Below are positions 1-5,305 of a stretch of DNA of 7,770 nucleotides, piece by piece; the stretch's first letter is position 1, and every line of letters begins with the position of its first letter. Below the pieces are notes generated by a model that saw only the letters and a list, made by a program, of their open reading frames with translations, did not search any database and was not told the origin of the DNA. Both the position numbers and the translations under genes were made by a program. This DNA is from BOG-908 sp964244615 (GTDB taxonomy: Bacteria; Pseudomonadota; Alphaproteobacteria; Acetobacterales; Acetobacteraceae): contig CAXTJP010000120.1 in NCBI GenBank assembly GCA_964244615.1, positions 1-7,770 on the forward strand. The letters are read 5' to 3'.

Positions 1-546
1 GAAGGCGGCCGCGCAGGCCGCGTAGGCCGCCCCGGCCCCGGCGCCGTAGAGCAGGCCGCCGAAGGACGGGCCGGCGATGCTGGCGCATTGGAACAGCGAT
101 GACGACAGGGCGGCCGCGCGCGGGTAGGCGGCTTGCGGCACCAGGCTGGGCAGCAGCGCCTGCAGGCTCGGTGCTTCGAAGGCCCGCGCGCTGCCGGTTG
201 CGGCCGCCAGGGCGTAGAGCATCGCCGGCGTCGGCGTGTGCAGCAGCGAGACCAGCGCAAGGCTGAGCGCGGCCGCCGCTTCGGCGCCCTGGCAGATCAT
301 GGCGATGCGACGCCGGTCGGCGCGGTCCACCACGGTGCCGGCGACGAAGACGAGCGCCAGGAAGGGGGCGAACTGCGCGAGGCCGACCAGCCCCAGCGAC
401 CAGGCGCTGTGGGTGAGCGCGTACATCTGCCAGCCGAGGACGACCGCCTGCATCTGATAGCCGAGCGACGACAGGCTTCGCGCGCCGATCAGGGCGGCGA
501 GGCCGGAGCTTTTCAGCAGACGTGGTTCATTTGGGATATCGGCCAT
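1..546 (-). CDS. MFS exporter, EntS/MFS_3 type (partial, N-terminal part)
   Basis: This is the N-terminal 182 residues of an inner-membrane transporter, read from an ATG at 546 and still open at base 1. The family pumps small molecules out of the cytoplasm by proton antiport; EntS, the enterobactin exporter, is the named example. Visible support: a hydrophobic first helix at about residues 15-44, a second at about 50-70, then the MFS motif A loop G70-x3-D74-R75-x-D77-R78-R79. Further helices follow at about 88-103 and 108-120. The segment R121-A-F-E-A-P and L131-L-P-S-L-V-P, then A158-G-P-S-F-G-G-L, matches the typical MFS_3 pattern after helix 4. Roughly 220 further residues would lie left of the window. 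No clear Shine-Dalgarno precedes the ATG. An in-frame GTG at 582 would add 12 residues but is no better supported. The gene is divergent from the TonB-dependent receptor, which fits an envelope transport locus; the substrate is unknown. Confidence 0.88.
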   Translation of the reverse strand, partial: MADIPNEPRLLKSSGLAALIGARSLSSLGYQMQAVVLGWQMYALTHSAWSLGLVGLAQFAPFLALVFVAGTVVDRADRRRIAMICQGAEAAAALSLALVSLLHTPTPAMLYALAAATGSARAFEAPSLQALLPSLVPQAAYPRAAALSSSLFQCASIAGPSFGGLLYGAGAGAAYAACAAAF

Positions 547-582
547 GCGCGCTGCATAGAAGGCTGGTCCCGTCGCGAACAC

Positions 583-596
583 CCCAGGCGCCTGGG
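583..596. promoter_or_regulatory. Perfect 14-bp palindrome upstream of the exporter
   Basis: The bases CCCAGGCGCCTGGG are exactly self-complementary and lie 37 bp upstream of the exporter ATG (546). A perfect palindrome of this length in a divergent promoter region is a reasonable candidate operator for a dimeric repressor. In GC-rich DNA such palindromes also arise by chance, and I recognise no specific regulator. Confidence 0.3.
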
Positions 597-671
597 CGGC
601 GGCTTTCGACCCGGCCCGGGAGGTTGGCGCAGGGCTGGTTGAAATCGGCCTTGCAGAAAGCAGGCGGACTT

Positions 672-697
672 CTGAACAAACGGAGTCTTTCGTTCAG
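672..697. repeat. Imperfect inverted repeat in the receptor upstream region
   Basis: CTGAAC at 672-677 is the reverse complement of GTTCAG at 692-697. Inside it, AAA at 678-680 can pair with TTT at 688-690 if C691 is bulged, leaving a 7-base loop. No T-run follows, so it is not a standard terminator. It could be an operator, or a hairpin in the 5' leader of the receptor transcript. Confidence 0.3.
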
Positions 698-863
698 GAC
701 GCGCACGGTGTCGTGCTGCTTTCAAGAATCCGGCCTTGGCCGACCAAGCCCGGCCATATCTCCGGCCTCTACCAGTTCGCGAACAAGTCCCGAAAACTCG
801 GGAAATCTGCCCAGTGGCGGTGCTGCGGGGTCGCTGCTATCAGCATCGGCCAACATTTTACAC

Positions 864-867
864 CGGG
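864..867 (+). promoter_or_regulatory. Ribosome binding site supporting a TTG start
   Basis: A GGGG tract sits 8 bases before TTG 876. It is the only Shine-Dalgarno-like sequence correctly placed for a start just ahead of the signal peptide. No in-frame ATG or GTG lies close upstream of that signal sequence, so this site decides the start call. Confidence 0.5.
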
Positions 868-875
868 GCTGGCGC

Positions 876-3281
876 TTGACTCGAAACAACCTGCTGTCGG
901 CGGTGGCACTTTGCGGCTTTTGGCCAGCCGCGGCTCTGGCGCAGATGGCGCCCGGTGCGCCCGCATCGCAGTCGCCGGGCGGGCAAGACGCGGCGTTCGC
1001 TGGCCAGAGCCCGACGGAGGACATCACGGTCATCGGCTCGACGCCGCTGCTGGGTTCTGGCGTGGATCGCGACAAGGTGCCGGCCAACACGGTCGTTTTG
1101 CGGAGCGGCGACCTGGAACGAACGGGCGCCGCCAACGCGACCCGTGCCCTGAATGAAAATGCCGGCAGCGTCGATCTTGACCAGGCTGTCGGGAACGAAT
1201 TCCAGCCGAACCTGCTGTTCCGTGGCTTCGAAGCCTCGCCGCTCGCCGGCGATGCACAGGGCCTGGCGGTGTACGTGAACGGTAGCCGGTTCAACGCCTC
1301 CTTTGCCGACACCACGAATTGGGATCTGATTCCCGACATCGCCATACGCGAACTCGATGTCGTGGGCTCCAACCCTGCTTTCGGCTTGAACTCGCTGGGC
1401 GGCGGCGTTGCGGTGAAGATGAAGGACGGGTTCAGCAACCCGGGCGGGGCGGTGGAAGCATCGGGCGGATCGTTCGGCCGCGTGCAGGTCTCCGGCCAGT
1501 ACGGTGTGCAGGTCGGCAACTTCGCCGCCTACATCGCGGCGACGGGTGCCAACAGCGACGGCTGGCGGGAGAGCTCGCCGTCGCAGGTCAGGCAACTCTA
1601 TTCCGATCTCGGCTGGCGCAACGACGGCAACGAGGTGCATGCCAGCTTCACCTACGCCGACAACAACCTGATCGGCAACGGCACCACGCCCGTCGAATTG
1701 CTCGATGTCGATCGGGCCGCCGTGTTCACCTATCCCGACGAGACTCGCAACCGGTATTTCCGCACGACCCTGAACGGCAATTTCCGCCTGACCGACACCC
1801 TGTCGATACAGGCGAACGCCTATTACAGCTACCTCGACCAGCTCACCTATAACGGCGATGCGGGCGACGAGCAGGTCTGCGACGATCCGGCCTTCGTCTG
1901 CGAGGGCGACGGGGTGACGCAGCTCACCGACCGCTTCGGCACCCCGATCAAGAACGTCATCCTCAACAGCCCGTACCTCACGCAGCACGGTTTCACCGAC
2001 TTCGCGAACGGCGGCCCCTACTCGGTCCTCAACGTGACGTCGACGACCAGCGACTCATACGGAACATCGGCTCAGGTCACCGCCACCCGCGACATCCTCG
2101 GCCATCACAACCACTTCGTCTTCGGCGCGGGGTATGATGGCGGAACATCGGACTTCTCGGCGGAAACGTACCTTGGCGGCTTCACCACGGATCGCGACTA
2201 CATCCCGGCGCCGAACATCGAGATCTCGCAGGCGGACCTGAGCATCGCACCGGTCGCCGTGCACACGACCAACGACTATGTGGGGGTGTTCGCGACCGAC
2301 ACGCTCGACATCACCGACACCCTGTTCGCCACCGTGTCCGGCCGGTTCAACCATGCGCAGATCGACCTGCATGATCGAAACGGCACGGCCCTGGACGGTA
2401 ATCACCGCTACGAGCGGTTCAACCCTGCGGGCGGGCTGAGCTACAAGATCACGCCGAACCTGACGGCCTATGCCGGTTACGCGGAGGGCAACCGCGCGCC
2501 CACGCCGTCCGAACTCTCCTGCGCCAGCCCCGACGCTCCCTGTTCGCTGACCAACTTCTTCGTGGGCGACCCCGATCTCAAGCAGGTCGTCTCGCATACC
2601 TACGAGGCGGGCCTCAACGCGCATTACCGGATCGGCGCCGGCCGGCTGACCGGCCATGCCGGCTACTTCCGCACCGACAACGACGACGACATACAGTTCG
2701 TGACGTCGACCACCATCGGACGGGCCTATTTCCGCAACGTCGGGCAGACACGCCGCGAGGGTGCGGAGGGTTCGGTCAGCTACAAGACCGATCGTTACCT
2801 GGCCTATGCCAGCTACACTTACACGGCCGCCACGTTCCAGACGCCGCTGGTCTTCTCCAACGACAGCAACCCGGCTGCCGACGCGAACGGAAACTACGTC
2901 GTCAAGCCTGGCGACTTCCTGCCGGGCATACCGATGAACGCCATGAAGTTTGGCACGCAGGTGAACGCCACCTCGGCCTGGACCGTCGGGATCACCGGTA
3001 TTGCCGCGAGCGGCCAGTATTTGTTCGGTGACGAGAGCAACCAGAGCCAGAAGACCAGCGGCTACGTCGTGTTCAACTTCAACACCGAGTACCAGGTGAC
3101 GCCGCGTCTGCAGGTCTTTGCGTCGATCGAGAACATGTTCGGATCACGCTACGAAACCTACGGCACCTTCGCACCCACCTCCGACGTGCCCATCGTTCAG
3201 GCCCCAGGCGCCAGCAACCCGCGCGCCCTGACGCCAGGCGCCCCGGTCGGCGGGTTCGGGGGCGTGCGTTTCAAGTTCTGA
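876..3281 (+). CDS. TonB-dependent outer-membrane receptor
   Basis: This is an 801-residue outer-membrane gated channel that takes up a ligand such as an iron complex with energy from TonB-ExbB-ExbD. The TTG start gives a clean Sec signal peptide of 22 residues (TRNN n-region, hydrophobic core, cleavage A-L-A|Q). A TonB-box-like E-D-I-T-V-I-G lies at residues 48-54. The plug domain spans about 66-186 and includes L-L-F-R-G-F and V-G-S-N-P-A-F-G-L-N-S-L-G-G. The beta-barrel fills the rest, with N-R-A-P-T-P-S-E-L near 539, a G-D-E-S-N element, I-E-N-M-F-G-S-R-Y in the last strands, and a terminal Phe (V-R-F-K-F) as expected for BAM recognition. Two cysteine pairs, C335/C342 and C549/C556, probably form disulfides in external loops. 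The frame stays open upstream to 522, but that extension looks non-coding. The divergent EntS-like exporter hints at a shared substrate. No cobalamin riboswitch or Fur box was seen, so the ligand cannot be named. Confidence 0.93.
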   Translation: MTRNNLLSAVALCGFWPAAALAQMAPGAPASQSPGGQDAAFAGQSPTEDITVIGSTPLLGSGVDRDKVPANTVVLRSGDLERTGAANATRALNENAGSVDLDQAVGNEFQPNLLFRGFEASPLAGDAQGLAVYVNGSRFNASFADTTNWDLIPDIAIRELDVVGSNPAFGLNSLGGGVAVKMKDGFSNPGGAVEASGGSFGRVQVSGQYGVQVGNFAAYIAATGANSDGWRESSPSQVRQLYSDLGWRNDGNEVHASFTYADNNLIGNGTTPVELLDVDRAAVFTYPDETRNRYFRTTLNGNFRLTDTLSIQANAYYSYLDQLTYNGDAGDEQVCDDPAFVCEGDGVTQLTDRFGTPIKNVILNSPYLTQHGFTDFANGGPYSVLNVTSTTSDSYGTSAQVTATRDILGHHNHFVFGAGYDGGTSDFSAETYLGGFTTDRDYIPAPNIEISQADLSIAPVAVHTTNDYVGVFATDTLDITDTLFATVSGRFNHAQIDLHDRNGTALDGNHRYERFNPAGGLSYKITPNLTAYAGYAEGNRAPTPSELSCASPDAPCSLTNFFVGDPDLKQVVSHTYEAGLNAHYRIGAGRLTGHAGYFRTDNDDDIQFVTSTTIGRAYFRNVGQTRREGAEGSVSYKTDRYLAYASYTYTAATFQTPLVFSNDSNPAADANGNYVVKPGDFLPGIPMNAMKFGTQVNATSAWTVGITGIAASGQYLFGDESNQSQKTSGYVVFNFNTEYQVTPRLQVFASIENMFGSRYETYGTFAPTSDVPIVQAPGASNPRALTPGAPVGGFGGVRFKF

Positions 3282-3310
3282 GGCTAGCCCGGTGATGCGT
3301 CGGACAGCAC

Positions 3311-3328
3311 CGGCGCAATTCAGCGCCG
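3311..3328 (+). terminator. Possible terminator hairpin after the receptor gene
   Basis: CGGCGC at 3311-3316 pairs perfectly with GCGCCG at 3323-3328 around a 6-base AATTCA loop, 30 bases after the receptor stop codon. GACA at 3303-3306 and TGTC at 3336-3339 could extend it across an internal loop. There is no T-tract, so intrinsic termination is doubtful. It may instead act as a 3'-end stabilising hairpin. Confidence 0.35.
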
Positions 3329-3383
3329 CGCACCGTGTCTGGCAGCGTTGGCGGGATCTGACGCATCCGCAACGAGTCTTGAT

Positions 3384-3420
3384 CCAGACATGACCGGCAC
3401 GATCTAGGGGCTGTGTCTGG
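3384..3420 (+). repeat. Inverted repeat with an alternative pairing partner
   Basis: CCAGACA at 3384-3390 is the exact reverse complement of TGTCTGG at 3414-3420, enclosing 23 bases. The same TGTCTGG also occurs at 3336-3342, so CCAGACA could pair with either copy. Mutually exclusive stems are typical of leader RNA switches, but two copies of a 7-mer could also be chance. Confidence 0.3.
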
Positions 3421-3455
3421 CTGGTGCAACCACTGGCAGCGACGGCACCCACGAG

Positions 3456-3480
3456 CGATTATGGTTGCTTTGTGTAATCG
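3456..3480. repeat. AT-rich dyad (CGATTA / TAATCG)
   Basis: CGATTA at 3456-3461 and TAATCG at 3475-3480 form a symmetric 6-bp dyad with a 13-bp spacer, close to two helical turns end to end. This geometry suits a dimeric DNA-binding protein. It lies in the AT-richer segment that probably contains the promoter of the beta-helix gene. Confidence 0.3.
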
Positions 3481-3486
3481 AAACAC

Positions 3487-3514
3487 CTAACACAACTTCA
3501 GATTGTAATGTTAG
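3487..3514. repeat. AT-rich dyad (CTAACA / TGTTAG)
   Basis: CTAACA at 3487-3492 is the reverse complement of TGTTAG at 3509-3514. Inside it, CAA at 3493-3495 can pair with TTG at 3503-3505 if TAA at 3506-3508 is bulged. It follows the previous dyad by only 6 bp. The inner TGTAAT at 3504-3509 resembles a -10 hexamer, but no matching -35 was found. Confidence 0.3.
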
Positions 3515-3658
3515 CGGATCTACGCTTAGTAGGATCGTAAGGTGAAAACCTTTATTCCATCATCGTCTTTTGGAAACGGCGCCCGTTCTGTCTCCTGCCA
3601 TCGTATTCATCAACGCCCGGAAATCCATGGTCCTCGTGAACGGACCGTTGTCGGTTGT

Positions 3659-3663
3659 AGGGA
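3659..3663 (+). promoter_or_regulatory. Ribosome binding site for the chosen GTG start of the beta-helix gene
   Basis: AGGGA lies 7 bases before GTG 3671, an ideal spacing. A competing site, AGGA at 3531-3534, is 7 bases before an in-frame GTG at 3542, so the Shine-Dalgarno alone does not decide. The segment 3542-3670 uses G or C at the third codon position in only 17 of 43 codons by my count, well below the rest of the gene. That argues it is untranslated leader and favours 3671. Confidence 0.5.
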
Positions 3664-3670
3664 TGCTGCC

Positions 3671-5227
3671 GTGCTACGTCCGAAGTGTCGCCGAAGCCGG
3701 CACACCCGACAAGACAAGGGCGCCTCTCTGCCATTCACCGTCTTGGCCGGCGCATTCGGCACGATGTTACTCGTGTCGGTCGCCATGGTGGGCAGTGCGC
3801 AGGCAACAGATTTCTTTATTGGGCCCAGTGGCTGCGGCAGTGATCAACATACCGGGAAATCGCAGGTTTGCGGGTCGTCCGACGGGCCTTGGGCGACCTA
3901 CGCCCACATCAACCAGGTCACTTCGCTGATACAGCCGGGCGACAGCGTGCACTATCTCAGCGGACGCTATGACCAACAGATCAACCTGCTCGTCGGCGGG
4001 ATCTCTCATTCGCAACCGGGCACGGTGGACTGCATGTCCGACAAGACCTGCCTGATCACCTATTCCGGCAACTACCAGGCGGTGGCCGTCAACTCGAGCC
4101 ACAACCTGATCGGAGGCTTCGGGCACGGCTTCATTATACAATCGCTGACCAACAACCTGCCTTTGCAGGCCTATGACACCAGCGTGTTCGACACGACGGT
4201 CTCCTACAACTACTTCCACAACTCAAGCGGCGGCGCGATTGCCTTTACCGGTTCGGATTGGACGTTCATCCTCAACAACGGCATCTGCTGCTCGGCCCAG
4301 GGTGCCATCAACCAGACCAGCGGCGTCGGCGTCGGTTACGGGGTGATGAAGCCGTTCACGCCCGCAGCCGACCTCGTCAACGTGCCCTATGCGGGCCAAT
4401 ACAACACGGTGGTGTCCGGCAATTACAGCTACGGGAACTTCGCCTGCCATCAAGCCGACACCTGGCTCAGCGGCACGGCCTACAGCGTCCACGACACCGT
4501 GTTTGCCCTGGACAGAAACCTCGGCAACTATACTTGGACAGCCATAACGGCCAACACCGGCCAGATACCGTCTTCCGAAAGTGCCGACTGGTCGCGCGGC
4601 AAGCAAGTCTGCCCGACCGCCGTCACGGATGGCGAGGGCTTCATCATCGACACCAACGACTGGTCGAACAACACGGCCGGGCCGGTGCTCGTGGCGGACA
4701 ACATCGCGTACGGCAATGGCGGCCCCGGCTTTAAGTGTTTCAGAAGCGGCAACGTCACGTTCCGGAACAACACATCGGTCGGCAATGTCCAGGATACCAC
4801 CGCGGGCGCGCGTGCGGAAATAGCAGCGGATTCCTGCGAGAACTTCATGGCCTACGAAAACATCGCGTTCGTCGCGCAAGACAACCCGGTGAGCGGGATG
4901 GCGTCTTCTGCCTTGAGCCTGGCGAACTGCTCCAACTGCATGATGGACGGCAACGTCGTGTTGCTGGACGCCGACGTGGCGTACTGCACCTCGTTGAACA
5001 GTCCGGGTTGCGGATCGCACAACCTGAACGCCGATCCCGACCTCGCAAACCCGGTCATCAGCATGACGGCGCGGTTCTCGGCAGCCAGGACGACGGCGAA
5101 CTTCACGCCGCAGGCAGGCAGTCCTGCCATCGGCTACGGCAACAACCCCGCGATCCTGCAACTCGCAACCGAGTCGGGCGAGTTCGATGCGGGCGCTGTG
5201 CAATCCAAGCAGCCGCCGCAACACTAA
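3671..5227 (+). CDS. Exported right-handed beta-helix protein with inserted CBM5/12-like module
   Basis: The predicted product has 518 residues and is exported. An Arg/Lys-rich n-region (about 1-18) and a hydrophobic stretch (about 21-40) end at A-Q-A|T, giving cleavage near residue 45. The mature start, F-F-I-G-P-S-G with P-W-A-T-Y (48-78), is the usual opening of pectate-lyase-like parallel beta-helix proteins. Asn-rich rungs follow, such as N-N-T-S-V-G-N near 367-372, then D-G-E-G-F-I-I-D at 320-327 and a closing G-S-P-A-I-G-Y-G with G-E-F-D-A-G-A-V at 483-510. A Trp/Tyr-rich module at about 262-309 interrupts the helix. The mature part has 14 cysteines, an even number consistent with disulfides outside the cytoplasm. 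The fold occurs in polysaccharide lyases, epimerases and glycan-binding proteins; I see no diagnostic catalytic set, so activity is unassigned. The start is uncertain: GTG 3542 would add 43 residues. The gene stands alone and converges on aroKB. Confidence 0.82.
   Translation: MLRPKCRRSRHTRQDKGASLPFTVLAGAFGTMLLVSVAMVGSAQATDFFIGPSGCGSDQHTGKSQVCGSSDGPWATYAHINQVTSLIQPGDSVHYLSGRYDQQINLLVGGISHSQPGTVDCMSDKTCLITYSGNYQAVAVNSSHNLIGGFGHGFIIQSLTNNLPLQAYDTSVFDTTVSYNYFHNSSGGAIAFTGSDWTFILNNGICCSAQGAINQTSGVGVGYGVMKPFTPAADLVNVPYAGQYNTVVSGNYSYGNFACHQADTWLSGTAYSVHDTVFALDRNLGNYTWTAITANTGQIPSSESADWSRGKQVCPTAVTDGEGFIIDTNDWSNNTAGPVLVADNIAYGNGGPGFKCFRSGNVTFRNNTSVGNVQDTTAGARAEIAADSCENFMAYENIAFVAQDNPVSGMASSALSLANCSNCMMDGNVVLLDADVAYCTSLNSPGCGSHNLNADPDLANPVISMTARFSAARTTANFTPQAGSPAIGYGNNPAILQLATESGEFDAGAVQSKQPPQH
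4454..4597 (+). other. CBM5/12-like carbohydrate-binding insert within the beta-helix protein
   Basis: Residues about 262-309 of the 518-residue protein carry the spacing W265-x5-Y271-x3-D275-x-V277, then Y287-x-W289-x-A291 and P300-x6-W307. This resembles the chitin-binding CBM5/12 pattern (Trp, Tyr, Gly/Asp-x-Val, Tyr-x-Ala, Pro, Trp), which also appears in phage tail proteins. C259 and C314 flank the module and could close a disulfide at its base. The beta-helix resumes immediately afterwards at D-G-E-G-F. Glycan binding is an inference from the motif. Confidence 0.55.
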
Positions 5228-5243
5228 GCTTGCCGCTTCGTGG

Positions 5244-5276
5244 GGCGGCCGACCGATCATCAGGCAGGCGGCCGCC
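5244..5276. terminator. GC-rich hairpin between convergent genes
   Basis: GGCGGCCG at 5244-5251 pairs perfectly with CGGCCGCC at 5269-5276 around a 17-base loop. The hairpin lies 16 bases after the beta-helix stop and 29 bases beyond the aroKB stop, in a 78-base convergent gap, so it could end transcription from both sides. The right arm overlaps a self-complementary 10-mer at 5267-5276, which allows alternative folds. No T-run follows on either strand, so this is a candidate only. Confidence 0.45.
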
Positions 5277-5305
5277 TACCGCGATCGTAACGTCGCAAAA
5301 CCGGC

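Larger units (their letters stand above)
547..875. other. Divergent intergenic region between exporter and receptor genes
   Basis: This stretch of 329 bases holds no convincing gene. A reading frame continuous with the receptor crosses it, but its translation is rich in Arg, Ser and Pro, resembles no domain and runs antisense into the exporter start. The receptor signal peptide begins only at 876. The region must carry both divergent promoters. I could not find a convincing -35/-10 pair on either strand, nor an AT-rich Fur-type box. It contains a perfect palindrome at 583-596, an imperfect dyad at 672-697, a short CGGCC/GGCCG repeat at 731-742, and a 6-bp stem TCCCGA/TCGGGA at 788-803. Confidence 0.6.
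3282..3670. other. Repeat-rich, gene-poor region ahead of the beta-helix gene
   Basis: These 389 bases hold no gene I can support. The part from about 3456 to 3541 is clearly AT-richer than the flanks. The region contains several inverted repeats: 3294-3301 with 3360-3367, 3311-3316 with 3323-3328, 3384-3390 with 3414-3420, 3456-3461 with 3475-3480, 3487-3492 with 3509-3514, and a bulged stem at 3517-3536. It also has 9-base direct repeats: GTGTCTGGC at 3335 and 3413, and CTGGCAGCG at 3339 and 3433. It probably carries the receptor's transcription end and the promoter and leader of the beta-helix gene. No promoter hexamer pair stood out. A decayed mobile-element end is another possibility. 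Confidence 0.5.

Noticed and set aside
133..642. Plus-strand open frame over the exporter
   Set aside because: The minus strand reads as a clear MFS transporter with motif A; the plus-strand product is Arg/Gln/Gly-rich and unlike a protein.
780..875. Possible cobalamin riboswitch before the TonB receptor, prompted by GGGAA and CAGTGGCGGTG
   Set aside because: The elements are not in the order or spacing of the B12 riboswitch core, and no complete B12 box was found.
547..875. Fur or other iron box controlling the receptor
   Set aside because: No AT-rich 19-bp dyad resembling a Fur site is present on either strand; the dyads seen are GC-rich or unrelated.
858..1988. Long minus-strand open frame inside the TonB receptor
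   Set aside because: It overlaps the receptor's signal peptide and plug domain, and its translation is Val/Arg/Gly-biased without recognisable domains, so it is a shadow.
3187..3250. Repeated CAGGCGCC units near the receptor's 3' end
   Set aside because: They lie in coding sequence for P-G-A-type residues near the C-terminus and are explained by codon use, not by a separate repeat element.
3282..3541. Insertion sequence or integrated element end
   Set aside because: The repeats are short, there is no transposase remnant, and no target-site duplication brackets the region. It remains only an alternative.
4223..5260. Minus-strand open frame of 345 codons opposite the beta-helix gene
   Set aside because: It has shadow-frame composition, and the plus strand encodes a coherent exported protein with ordered motifs.
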